DNA of 64,000 nucleotides, taken from assembly GCF_051622035.1 (NCBI RefSeq), contig NC_135362.1:13829501-13893500 (forward strand). Reading direction: 5' to 3'. The number at the start of each line of letters is the position of its first letter. The stretch's first letter is position 1. The notes below the pieces were generated by a model. It had not been told where the DNA came from. It did not search any database and was given only the letters and a program-made list of their open reading frames with translations. This stretch comes from Arctopsyche grandis (lineage: Eukaryota; Arthropoda; Insecta; Trichoptera; Hydropsychidae). Both the position numbers and the translations under genes were made by a program. Of the stretch, positions 36,660 through 48,304 are shown one piece after another.

Positions 36660-36846
36660 AAGTCTGATAGTCAGACAAATTGACCAACTCTGATAGGAAA
36701 CGGTCGACTTGGAGTCGTAAATAGACGAGTATCACCGCAGAAATACTCTGAATAAATTATTTTCAAACGAGGTGAAACCACGGCTTGAACCCGGGACCTA
36801 TCAGTGGTTGGCATTAACGCAACCGCCGAGCTATGCCACTGGCTAT
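36660..36846 (-). repeat. SINE, family 2
   Basis: On the minus strand: head TAGCCAGTGGCATAGCTCGG, B box GGGTTCAAGCC, then a TTCACCTCGTTTGAAAATAA stretch absent from family 1, then TTTACGACTCCAAGTCGACC and GTTTCCTATCAGAGTTGGTC, which is the family 1 body. A different head on a shared body. Confidence 0.6.
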
Positions 36847-36849
36847 GGT

Positions 36850-38990
36850 GATAATTGACTTAAAAATTGTAAAAAGCAATAAAGTAGAAACGACTAGTAG
36901 TCATGTAACAATGCGCGTTATCTTAATTAAAATCTCACAATCGGTCAAAACAATAAAAGTTGTATTCGATTTTAATTTTTGAATTCTTTTAATCAATACA
37001 GGGATTGTAAAATCAGTATAGATATCAAATGTAATGTTTGAACGTTGCTGCAAAAATTAAACAGCTCGGATATTGTTTGTATCTTGCAAATATATCAAAT
37101 TTGCATACAAATGGTTTTTCCCACGGAATTTTTTCAAAATTCAGCATAAGTGTGCTTTTTTTTGTTTTGTACATTTTTCATTCTTACATATATTATTACT
37201 CATACTATTCATTTTTTTAGATTTGAAAACCAAAAAATTATAGTATTATATGAGAATTTTTTTAAATTATTATAAAAATTAGTTTAAAAGAAACAATATT
37301 CTTTTTATCTGCACGTGTATATTTTATAATTCAGTGAACTATTTATTTTTATTCATCAAACTATAATAAGCGAATTTAATTGCCCTACAAGTTCATACAT
37401 ACTTCCACATATATAAATCAAAATATATTGTATTATGTAATCAATCTACTAAATTTACCTCATTATAAAATAAAGCAATTTCAAGGAAATAATCGATTTT
37501 GACCAATATAATACAAACATTATTTAACTAGATTTAAAAAAAAATGTTACATAAAAAAAAAAAAAAAACATTTGAACAGTAGCGTCACGTTGATAAAGTC
37601 CTTCTATTTACGCGATTTAAAATTAAAGGCCCTCCTCAACACGAGGCCCTCTCACACTCTCAACCTACCCCAGCCATTTAGCCCGTGAGCAGCCTGTATT
37701 CACAAACGTTCGCTTTAGTAACAAAACCTTGGTAATATTACCGAGTTTAAAAAACTTCTCAGCTTTTGTTTGCAGTTTAATAAAATCAGGCCAAACTCGA
37801 AATAGCAATAATTTTATTTACGCGTGAATATTGCATTATTATATAAAAATGCACATAATATAATAGTACATAGTAAACCTACTTGGAATATTTAATATGG
37901 AAGTGTAAGAGGCCTATTGCACGTCTCTTTAGGTCGTATATTTGATCGTTTCTCGTGCCTCAAATTTTCGTTCTAATAATCCGATTATTAAGAGGACATG
38001 TCAAATATGCGCCGACTACTACTGAAAGATTATTTATTATACGTAAAACAAAAAAATATATATTTTTAATCAATTTACGTAAATAGTAATGATAAGCTCA
38101 AAATTTGTTGTTGTTTCATGATTATTGTATATTAGATGACACTCGTATAACGTGTTTTTGATGACTATTTAATGCAAGCTGATTGCGGCATTCGATAATT
38201 CTATTTTAATTTAAATATTATATTAATTTGTACAGAAATAGTTGAACTGAAATCTAAGCACGCATTATTGTTTCAATTATAACATCGATAAGCATACATT
38301 TTGTATTTGCAATGCTATAATCTTTAACGGGAAAAAATTGCAACCATTTGATAAGGAAAATTAATCGAATGGAAGTAAAAAAAGATTGTGTCGATAACGA
38401 TTTGCCGACTATTGAATTTTGACTGTTGATTTTTTTAAGTAAAATTCAAACAAAAATCTCATTATTTACAAAACAGTACATATATGTATGTATTTAGGTA
38501 TATATGTATAATACCTTAATAAATTATACAGCGGCATGCATACGTACATACATAAGTATACACATTGTGTGGATAAAAATAGTGAACGCATTTTTCATCG
38601 ATTGTACGTCGAACTTAGCGTCTTTTTTATTTCAACATTGATTTATAAGCTATTAAACCTTTTAAATAATATAATGCGCGTTTCAAAAATGCAAAATTGA
38701 ATAAATTTAACAATGGGATCCTTTTTGCCCTCGCCTTGTGTATAAGGGATGTCACTTTGGGGATGGTGAATGGGTTGAATCGGAAATCAATGATACAGAA
38801 TTAAGCCGACGCCCCTTACATATTATGTATGTATGTTAGCGTGTGTATTATTGCATTTATGAAAGTTGTTTCGTTTTCAATTCATTTATAAATAATATTA
38901 TGTTTTCGCTGATTCCGCTCAAGGAAAATGATTACGAATTTGACGTGAGGAGTTGTAGATAACAATTATTGATGAAAGACGCGTATTACT
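36850..38990. other. Spacer between the transporter genes, second half
   Basis: AT-rich with nothing recognisable. A GC-richer 37620-37700 patch lacks a frame. CATATGTA microsatellites occur near 38480 and 38540. Confidence 0.35.
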
Positions 38991-38993
38991 CCA

Positions 38994-39632
38994 GGGCTGT
39001 GGAATGGGAGTCGGAGTCGTGGAGTTGGAGCATTTCAAGCGTAGTTGGAGTCGCTATAAATCAACTGACTCCGACTCCTAGGATTCTATGTTTTTAATAT
39101 TTTATTTAATTACATATTATTATTACGGTATGTATCAATTTGTAGTCTGCAAGTTTATTGAAGTAAATTCACTAATAAATTTAAATTAAAAAATTTCTTT
39201 GTAAAAATCATGAATTTAAATAACATTATAAATAAAATCGTTAAATTGCACATATTTTGAGGTGTTGTGGCCAAAAACCAATTATTTCCTACGTCTCATA
39301 CTTTTTTTTATACTCATTTTTACCCTCATTTTTCTCATTGATGTATGTATTTGTGTGTGAAATTCATACAAATATACTATTAAAGTACTTACTTTTTATT
39401 TATACCAATTTAATTATCAATAATTCAATAAATTGTGTTACTTGTCAATTTTTAGCGATTTTTTTAACTCCTTTAATTTTTTTATTTCGAGCAAACGCTA
39501 TAACTTTTATTACTAAGAATTTTATACGTTGCCAAGAAAAGTTGATCATGCTAAAATCGTTCAAGTTGGAGTCGGAGTCGGATTCGGATCTTAAAAGAAA
39601 GTCAAGTCATAATTTTGAACCGACTCTACAAA
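38994..39632 (+). mobile_element. Non-autonomous hAT-like element, copy 1
   Basis: Starts CAGGGCTGTGGAATGGGAGTC and ends with a decayed complement (GAACCGACTCTACA). The interior is the reverse complement of much of 56178-56710. The open frame 39257-39670 lies in it and continues into the flank; it is not a transposase. Confidence 0.6.
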
Positions 39633-39667
39633 TTATTATTTATCACAAAAGGAAAATATATAAACAT

Positions 39668-39815
39668 TAATTTTTGCATAGTTACATAGTTAAAAAAATA
39701 CCGATATACATAATTTGCATAATTACACAGTTAGGAATAGAGATATACAAAATTTGCATAATTACATAGTTAGGAATAGAGATATACATAATTTTAAAAC
39801 TAGGAATAGGTAGAG
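39668..39815. repeat. Minisatellite, ~40-bp unit, about 3.5 copies
   Basis: Unit AATTTGCATAATTACATAGT then TAGGAATAGAGATATACATA, with starts near 39669, 39712 and 39751 and a partial unit to 39815. Lies directly after the hAT-like element. Confidence 0.8.
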
Positions 39816-40529
39816 TTAAGAAAGCAAACACTGCAGGAGGTGTTTTCCAAATATACAATGCCTGAGAGGATTAGAGGTGTTAGTAACATTGGTGCTTTCT
39901 TGAGGGGTGTTAATGGATACCTATGTGGAAGATGATGTAATTATATATGTAAGTTTAATAAAATGCAATGTTTGGAATTATATTATATTATTTTAGGGTT
40001 ACTAACTATAATTTTATTAACTATATTATATTATAGTTGTTAGTTTTAGTTTAAATTTGTTAATTTTTAAATAATTCATTAGCAATTTGCTAATTAATAA
40101 TAAAAAAATAAATACAATCATTCAATATGCAAATAAAGAATCACAAAGTGTTATATTATACTATATTATATATAACTTTAAATATTATTATCCTACATAT
40201 GTATGTGGATAAATTTATCGAAAATTTGTTTTAGAAATACAATATTTGTATTTTTTAAATTATTTTATTATTGATTTGACGTATGCCTATATTTAAACTG
40301 AATAACTCCAATCGTTCTATAATCACATGGTTGTATTGGTGTTGATTGCTTGACTTGTACATGCATATATGTATATGTAATTTGATGGAAATAAAAATCT
40401 GTTTCATTGACTGTATACAATACGTTTACGATGTACAATATCAAATTAATTTCTGCGTCAGTATATTTTGTGTAGCCGAAGTGATCGCACATTTAGAATT
40501 AAAAATAATTAATCAATACTACAAAGACG

Positions 40530-42040
40530 ATGGTGGACTATAATAGACATAATATTTATTCAATCTTTGTTATTTTCACGAGTAAGTATCAATTTTTTTC
40601 TTTTTAAAACAAATACAATGTTGATTGAATTTTATGAATCATTTATGCATTTCAGATGCTATAGCATTTACTTCCCTCGGTGGAGCGATTTCATGGGCCT
40701 CACCTTCTATGGTCAAATTACTGAATCCCAACTCTCCAATTTCCATAGATAATTCCCAAGCATCATGGGTCGGATCTTTCTTGGCAATTGGAGCCATCGC
40801 AGCCGCATTACCTTACACCTACTTCTTCAACACGGTGGGTAGAAAGTGGTTGATTACTTCAATAGCGACGTCGTATTTGATTGGATGGATTATGTTGCTT
40901 TTTTCGACAACCGTCACTACACTCTGCATTGGGAGATTCTTGATCGGAATGGCCGTCGGTCCAACTTATGGTGTAATTCCTACGTACTTGGCCGAAATTG
41001 TGGGGAAGCAAGTTAGAGGAACTTCTATGGTGATTTTGGTGATATCACGATCTGTTGGCAGCCTAGTGCAGTACATTGTAGGACCCGCAGTGTCATTACA
41101 AGCTCTTAACCTAATTTCAATGATTTTTCCCACCGTATTTTTCACGTGTACCTTTATGTTGCCGGAGACACCCTACTATTTGATAGGCGCAAACAAAGAA
41201 AAGGAAGCGGAGAGCGTTTTGATGAAGTTGAGGGGCGCTAGAAGTTCTGACGATATCAAAGAAGAGTTCATGGACATCAAAAAGTGTCTTCAAGAGAATC
41301 CTAAAATGGGATACCAAGATCTGTTAAAGGAAGTTTCAACCCTCAAGACAGTGAAGGTGATTGCTATTATAGCCATATCAGTATTTGCTCATCAGTTTTG
41401 TGGTGTCAGTGCTATTACAGTTTACATGGAAACCATATATATAAATATGAAATCACCTATTGCTCCTAATGTGGCAGTTATTGTGACTGAAATCGTAGCC
41501 GACATCACAGTATTAATAACTTTGATGATCATCGACAAAGTTGGAAGAAAGCCGCTACTGTTCTTCGCATCTCTGACGGGTATAATTGCCAATGTGCTCA
41601 TCGGCCTGTTCTTCTTTTTGAAATCGAAGGGGATTTTCAGCGATCAATACGGTTGGTTGGGCTTGTTCGGAATGTTGCTCATACACATAGGTGAAGCCAT
41701 GGGATTAGCGTCTGTGCCAGTGCTTGTTATGAGTGAAGTCATGTCATTTAGTCTCAAAGGGTGGCTTTCGGGATTTTATCAGATTGTTCAAGGGATTTAC
41801 AACGCTGTATCTATAAAATTGTTCCAAATATTGAACGACGATGCGGCACCGTATTACGCTTATTGGATGTATGCCACGTGCATTTTTTTGGCACTCTCGT
41901 ATTTAATGGTCTATATGCCGGAAACCAAGCAGAAATCTTTGAGAGAAATACAGCACATGTTATCAAATGAAAATTATGAGAAGAACGACGAAGACCACCC
42001 TCTTAATCAAGTAACTAAATGTAAAAAAGAAATTGCATAA
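40530..42040 (+). CDS. MFS sugar porter (facilitated trehalose transporter Tret1-like), gene 2; join(40530..40581,40656..42040)
   Basis: Tandem paralogue of gene 1 with the same predicted role as a membrane sugar facilitator. Exon 1 starts at the ATG at 40530 (A at -3, in-frame TAA upstream) and runs 17 codons plus one base to a consensus GTAAGT donor at 40582. A 74-bp intron ends in TGCATTTCAG. The phase-1 join gives Asn followed by TM1, for 478 aa. A reading frame without the splice would need a TTG start inside the intron and is less likely. Signatures by residue: NTVGRKW 76-82, GRFLIG 110-115, PETPYY 187-192, HQFCG 263-267, DKVGRKP 311-317, SVPVLVMSE 370-378, PETK 439-442. Twelve hydrophobic segments are expected. 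Relative to canonical porters, Asp in loop 2-3 is Asn, the first Gln of QQ is His, and the TM10 Trp is missing. No stops or frameshifts are seen, so it looks functional. Confidence 0.92.
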
Positions 42041-42449
42041 GTTGTACGCACATGCTTTAATATTTCACGATACTTAATATATTACATCACGTTACAATGT
42101 TTTATATTTCTTGTATGTGATACTTAAAGATTTAAGTTAGTTTATTTATTTTTTTAAAGACTGAGTTAAAGATAAAAATAACATTTGCATACCAGCTTAT
42201 CGATTATCGAAAGATTTAAATATGCATCACTTAAATAAGTTTTTGCATACATTATACATATGTCAATGTATTATTTGAAAACTATAAATTGGTCATTTTG
42301 CAAATATATTCTTCGTTTTTATGAATATTTTTTAATTGACGTTGTATCTTATCGTAAACCCAACACATTTATAACTGACATGTGTCATAACATTGACTAG
42401 CGAATGATCTATATAGATGAAGGTTAAATTTCGAATTTCAAAATTGTGT

Positions 42450-42455
42450 AATAAA
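42450..42455 (+). terminator. Candidate poly(A) signal of gene 2
   Basis: AATAAA lies about 410 bases after the stop codon and is followed by a T-rich, TTTTTTGTT-containing stretch, as expected for a cleavage and polyadenylation site. It is the clearest AATAAA in the plausible 3' UTR. Confidence 0.4.
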
Positions 42456-42459
42456 TGCT

Positions 42460-43760
42460 GATTATTCTACTTTTTTGTTAAAAATAAAAAAAAAACGAAA
42501 AGAAAAATCTTCTCTTTATCATTCAAATGAGACGACATACGATGCATGGAACAAAAGACAAACCTAGTATCCGTCATTCAACGACCCTATATGGTATGTA
42601 AATACATACATACAATACCGGTACGAGTACTAGTGGACCCATTTTTTTATAAACTTCACATATGTAAATTATAATCGTATGTAAATTCGATCCTTTTTGC
42701 GGTAGAAAACGCAACGGCCCAATGCCCTTATTAATAATTCCATTTTTATTTATTCGTTCGCTGCGAATGCTCTTTACAAAAGTTTTTTTTAGGTGGGATG
42801 CGACGCGTGTGCATATTTTTTTTCGAAAGGGAATCGACACCCGAATATTCAGTCTAACTCTGAAAGTGAACGGGTTAACAGCTCAAACAGATCGTAAGTA
42901 AATACATACATATAGTACTTGTACCACGGAGAAGAACAAACATACATAATACATACAAACATACATAGTGTATAGAAACATATTCATAGCAAAAATTGAA
43001 ACATTTTAATTTACTTACTTGTTATGATGCACGTTTTCTTCCGCACTCAGCTTCTGAAAAAATAACTAATATTATAATACCAACAAAAAATAGAATCAAG
43101 TAAAAATAGTCGCATTTTATTTATAATGTATATTATTATTTTTTAGTTAAATTGTGTATTTTAATGGACTGTTTCAATGGTGTTCAACCAAATTTTTGAT
43201 CAATATGAATGGATTGTCTGCTAAACAATTGTTTTTTCACAATGATTAAAAAAATAAAAGAAAACTATGTATGTATATATGTATGTACATATGTACATAT
43301 GTAGAAGATATGCAATATGATATCTATTTTTTATACAAAGTAACCTAAATAATAATGAGAACAGCAAATTTTAATTTCATATAAAATTTTTGCTGATAAA
43401 ATACACTAACAGTTTTTTTATACATACGTCTTATATTACATTTTCTTATGAATGTATGTATGTATGTATATTACATATGATAAATAATTTATAATGTGAA
43501 TTACTTCAATTTTAAAAATAAATAATAACTTAAAGTAAACGTACTTTACAAAATCTAAATATTAATTAAAAATAATTGTCATCAACTACAAGCACGTGCT
43601 AATATTTACCTGTCAGAATTTTCGCGCACTTTTACAGCTGCACCGTGTCAAAAATGTGCGAAAGTTTACTTTGTAAAATAGTGTAAGCTAATATTCAAAT
43701 ATTTGCGAGTGTATGTATGTATGTGTGTACATATATATGTACATGTATGTGTGTGAAGTT
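42460..43760. other. Downstream of gene 2; no gene seen
   Basis: AT-rich with CATATGTA microsatellites near 42900-42970, 43265-43305, 43450 and 43710-43750. The minus frame 42840-42574 has no domain. Confidence 0.35.
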
Positions 43761-44215
43761 GTAAAGAATGTCTTATGATTTTCGTTGGAAAGGAAAACTC
43801 AAAGACCGTCTTGACTGCGGAAAAGTCGCGATGCGAATGAAAGAAGAAAGTCTACCGCCGATTTTCTTGGGGGTTCTTTGGAAGGGGGAGGAAAAGGCGA
43901 AGGGGTGGTTGGCCCTCGGGGGTTTTGTGAACCCCCATTTCACTCCCGCACCACCCACTTCGCGGCAAACACCTCGCACCACTCTCTACCATCACCCTCC
44001 CTGCCTCCCATCCGCTCCTCTCTCGCCTCTTTTTCCCCTCCGATCCCTTCCTCCCTTCGGCCATCCTAAGAGTTTCACAATAAGAAAGCTTGTCTCGATG
44101 TTTATCGTGCGCGTACTCACGCACGCGAGCACGCACCGGAAGCGGATAATGGAGACGACTTCGCGTTCGGGAAGTCTCCTGCGAGACGCGTCTTGTGCCC
44201 CATAGCCGAAGGGGC
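43761..44215. promoter_or_regulatory. GC-rich island with unsupported 145-codon frame
   Basis: GC-rich and pyrimidine-rich block. The + frame 43768-44205 starts at a real ATG, but its product is Pro/Ser/Arg-rich in the middle, follows C-rich composition, and has minus-strand rivals of 69 and 94 codons. No domain recognised. Regulatory island or untranslated exon is as likely as coding. Confidence 0.2.
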
Positions 44216-44449
44216 TTTTCGAATTTCAGTTTTTATTTTTTTTGACTTGGATAACATTGTTACGGAGACGCGTAAAAGATGGAAAAGTGCAAAGTGGAAA
44301 AGCCCACAGTAGAAAGATTCATTATTTTAACAGTGATTTAAGAAAATTGTTTGCGTCTTGAAACTAGTGCAATGTTTTGTTGTCTTTATTTTTATATTCA
44401 GCACATAGCTTAACTATTAAATATGTGGAGTGATCTGCATTTATATTTT

Positions 44450-44780
44450 ATTAATGGTCAACTTTGTACGTAAGTATTATTCAAGGCCAATTAATTATAA
44501 ACTTCGGTCATCAAACATTACAATCATACACAGATACATCTATAGACCTTTGTTTTGCATTTTTTTAAATCTACATATTAAGAGATACTGTAAACTCGCG
44601 GCATTTTAAAATATCAACAAATTTTGCGAGAAATGTGATAGGATTGCTAATTTTTTGGAACCATTTTCAATGAAATCAGATAAATTGCCAAACTCTGAAA
44701 GGAAACGATTGACCTTGGAGTCACATATCCATGGTAAGAAGAGAACCCGTGACCACACAATAAAAAGCATTACATGCGTC
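44450..44780 (-). repeat. tRNA-derived SINE, family 1, head internally deleted
   Basis: Minus strand: TGTGGTCACGGGTTCTCTTC then a direct jump to CCATGGATATGTGACTCCAAGG, missing the GCTGCTGGCCAGA segment. After that come the body (GAGTTTGGCAATTTATCTGA) and GATGTATCTGTG. The tail reaches about 44450. Confidence 0.65.
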
Positions 44781-44999
44781 TCACTTTTTTAGTATTCTAT
44801 TGAAATAAATTATCCAAAAAAAGTCTAGTTTTTTTTAGATGCCTATTTTATCTATGTATATCGAATCGATATCTCATTTCCGCACAAATTTCACTAAAGC
44901 CCCTCTCCAAAAAAATTAAATAGTTTTTAAATAAATTATTCTCGTGTTCCAAGGACGACGATTATTTACTCTGCGGATAATATCTGCAGTTTGTCATAT

Positions 45000-45720
45000 C
45001 TATGTACGTACAAGCATCGAAAGGCGGAGACTTTTTTCGTCTGGTATTAGGTGAGCGAGTTTTAACATATGCGCGCGCGTATCGCGAAGATTCTGCATTT
45101 TTTAACGAGCCATTTATCTTTCCGCGCAAAAGGCTTAGAGACAAAAGAGCGAAAAACAAAAGAGACGAAAACCGGAAAGACAGCCGACAGACAGACGGAA
45201 ACGGAGCGGAGGTAGAGACAGAGAAGCGCACGGGAATAATAGAAAGCAACGGTTCAAAACAACGGCAAAAATACGACAAAAACGACACTCGCACACATAC
45301 ATACGTATATAAATAAATATATATTGGTACATGTATCGCGAATAGTTGGTCCTTTTGGCGAGCACCGCGCAAATTGTCACCGCGTGTCCTGAACCTTCAG
45401 CCCCCAGCTTCCATCCCCTGGCCCCCCTTGCGCATCTCGGGGGCTCCCGGGGGCCTCGGCGGGGGATCGTACCGCGCCAATTTCACCGATCTCTTGAGCG
45501 AAGGCTTCGGTGCTGGCAAAGGGTGAATTCACCTCTGGCGGATTGTACGAGGATACGTCTTGTCGCGGGGACCACCCCCTGCCACCCCTTCAGGGTGAGT
45601 CGAAGAGGCAGAGGGAGCTTTGCCTTGTGCCTTGTCAGCATTATCAGTGCTTGAAACTAGCAAGGGCCAAAGCAAGTCCGCGAATTTTTATAATGATCAA
45701 ATCTAAAAGACGGTAGAAAA
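45000..45720. promoter_or_regulatory. GC-rich island / candidate exon region
   Basis: 45340-45600 is strikingly GC-rich and reads well in two opposed frames. Plus (45347 on): LQPPASIPWPPLRISGAPGG, later SYRANFTDLLSEGFGAGK, then a TGA at 45527; the neighbouring frame continues GEFTSGGLYEDTSC up to a GTGAGT donor at 45595. Minus: PEVNSPFASTEAFAQEIGEI, then a Gly/Pro-rich stretch. I recognise no family. Either a coding exon on one strand or a CpG island with chance frames. Confidence 0.25.
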
Positions 45721-45954
45721 ATTATTTGATCCTCCCTTTTTACATTTTATATTTTTTTAAATTATTTTCTTTGGAATTTGAAAACAACAATTTCAGTTTC
45801 CTTGCTACCCTAAGCTTTAACAAAATAGAAAGAATGATAACCAAATTATTCAGACACAATCTTAGTTAACGCTGTCTTAATAATACAAAAATGAACCGAA
45901 TAAATTTACAAGTCAATTGAAATGTGTAATATTATATATTTTAACCAGATAAGA

Positions 45955-46285
45955 ATGTTCGTCTTAACGAAGAGAGATAACAAACTGGAAACATGGGTGA
46001 TAAGTATGACAAGTAGAGATAACGAAAATATTGAAATGGCAATGGAGAGGGTCACGTTGCAAGAAGAATGGACGAAAGGTGGACAAAAGAAGTTCTGGAA
46101 TGGTACCCGGGAGAATGTAAAAGAGTGAAAGGTGGGTTGCAAGAAAGATGGGTAGACGAAATAAGAAAAATGTGTGTATTGAGATGGACAAGAGTTACGC
46201 AAAAAAGAGACGAATGAAGCGTGTTGGAGAGGTTTTCATCTAGCAGTAGATAGTGAATGGTTATAAATGATGATGATGATATATT
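45955..46285 (+). mobile_element. LINE tail copy 4
   Basis: Peptide KRDNKLETWVISMTSRD, then GAAATGGCAATGGAGAGGGT, GTTCTGGAATGGTACCCGGG, GATGGACAAGAGTTACGCAA, TGTTGGAGAGG and CAGTAGATAGTGAATGG, ending ATGATGATGAT. Broken frames; one of the longer copies. Confidence 0.75.
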
Positions 46286-46289
46286 TTAT

Positions 46290-47435
46290 TTTATTACATA
46301 GGATTCAAAGTTTTTTTTGCTAAATTGGCCTGATTTTATTTATAAAATATTCAATTACAAATTTAATTTCGTATTAAATACGTTCCGTGTCACATATAAA
46401 ATTTCATTGTTATTACTCAACTTTACATATGTACATATATGTACATATGTACATATTATTCAATATTTTTTATAAATATATAAGAAATCATGTAACGTGT
46501 TAAATTTTAATAATTAAATGCATTAATAAAACATAGATATATTTGTATATATAACGTGAAAATAAATATAGGTCCTTATAATCTTTGTACGGACAAGCCT
46601 CCACTTGCTCACTTCTTTCTGTTCAGCGAGCGCTCCCTACTGTTATTTACCATGTTAGTTCCCATTCTATTCCTTGAAATTTTGCATTTCGTTAGTTTCT
46701 TCCAATCCCTTCTGAGGGTGTGGGCCTGACATGGGTGAGGGCTTTGGGTATGAGAGAGAGCGACCGGTGGGGGCGGATGGAAGGGTGAAATGTGCGTGCA
46801 TGCGTATATGGAAAAAAATAGAAAAATGGATGAAAAATAAATAGGAGAGCAAACACGAGGGTAGAAAACTACGCGTGTTATATTCGAAAACCAACACACT
46901 GCCTTTGTATGTGTGTGTGTGTATGTTTTTGTGTCTATTTTATATTTTTTTCACACATATGTAGATAAAATTTTCCTACAAAACCATATTAGTATGATGT
47001 TTCATCAGTCCGATATACACTTTCATATTAAACTAGTTTTATTTTTTTTAAAAAAGAAAAATTATACTATATAAATCAATGCCAAAATACTTTGAAGATA
47101 AATGCAATTTAGAAAAAGAACATAAATTTCTACGATTTCAGTTTTTGATTGACCAATATGTACCTTTGTACATAGAATAAATATAAAGCAACTCATACAC
47201 GTTTAAACCGCGAGATAAAAACTACGATGCTACTGAGCGTAGCTTATGTTTGAAAAAAATTTAATGAAATATATTTTTCAGATTATGACATATTTTAAAA
47301 TAATAGTCTTTAAATTTTGAATAACATTATCATTGGCATTAAAATCTCCAACACAAAAAGAATTTTTCGTGTAGAGGCTCTACATCACCTTAAAATTATA
47401 AACTATTTGTATAAATATACCAAAATTTAATTCAA
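46290..47435. other. Intergenic; nothing recognisable
   Basis: AT-rich with a CATATGTA microsatellite at 46425-46460 and a TG-rich run at 46905-46935. The minus frames at 46609-46899 are overlapping and domain-free. Confidence 0.35.
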
Positions 47436-47701
47436 CATATGAGTAGTTATATTTGAGCGTAAGTCCACTTTTTTAATTTTTTTTATTTCAAATATCTCGG
47501 AAAACGTTGAATATAATGCTTTGCGTTTTACAACGTCTAAAAATACTGATGGCATGTAATAAGTTAATTCTGCTTTTTCGAGATTCTGGACATATCAAAT
47601 TAAAAGAAGTGACAACAGTTCGTGAATTAAGTCAAACAAAAATTGTGTTTTTGGAACTGAAAATTGAACTTTCGCCACTTTCAAATATAACGGCTCATAT
47701 G
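47436..47701. mobile_element. MITE A copy 3, best termini
   Basis: CATATGAGTAGTTATATTTG at the left pairs with the complement of CAAATATAACGGCTCATATG at the right (about 30-bp inverted repeats). The interior matches 842-1069 and 30152-30412. The open frame 47507-47749 overlaps it and is not a gene. Confidence 0.75.
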
Positions 47702-48054
47702 TGGATGGCCTCAAATAAAAATTTGATTGGTAAAGTTTTGATATGTTGAATTTGGTTTCGTTGATGCAAAGTAAAATGTATACCTACTAATAAACAGTGA
47801 GCCTTTTTACACTATAGTAAATGCATACACGTATCGTTGATGTCACAGTTTCAAATATTAACAATTTTTTTCAATAATGAACTTGAATCAAAATACTAAA
47901 ATTGAACTAGACAATTTTCACAATAAAGTCAAAATATGCAACAATAGAATCATTTATCACAGAACAAACGAAAAATAAATGAAAAATTATATATTATATT
48001 TTACACACTTTTAAAAACCAACGATAAACCGGGAAAAATATAGCGTATATGGGG

Positions 48055-48233
48055 TTGGTTTGTGCGTAGGGGTGCGGCCCACCCCCACGCTCAGCTGCCA
48101 TTGGCGGATGCGCGCGCAGAAAAGTAACCCCCGACAACATGGCCGACGCGAAACAAACTGCGATACGACACCATTCACGCTGGACTGCAAATTCACTATC
48201 CGACGGATTGAATTTCACTCGTTCAAGGTAAAT
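48055..48233 (+). promoter_or_regulatory. CpG-rich promoter with candidate first coding exon (48139-48227)
   Basis: GC-rich block with an inverted CCAAT box (GCCATTGGCGG, about 48097-48107) and CAACATGGCCGACG at 48135-48148, a YY1-like site overlapping an ATG. The ATG at 48139 opens 29 codons plus two bases to an AAG|GTAAAT donor at 48228 (phase 2). The context fits a broadly expressed TATA-less gene's first exon, but no second exon was found. An 81-codon minus frame overlaps it. Confidence 0.3.
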
Positions 48234-48304
48234 ACTCACATAATTTATATTGCCAATGCGGGAATCTCACCAATCCATTTGTCGAAACAATTCAAAAAAT
48301 AATG

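Noticed and set aside
40625..40655. TTG start for gene 2 without splicing
   Set aside because: The segment is the end of a 74-bp intron with a TGCATTTCAG acceptor; a spliced ATG exon in the right phase lies just upstream and mirrors gene 1.
41117..41317. Minus-strand 66-codon frame
   Set aside because: Shadow of transporter gene 2 exon 2.
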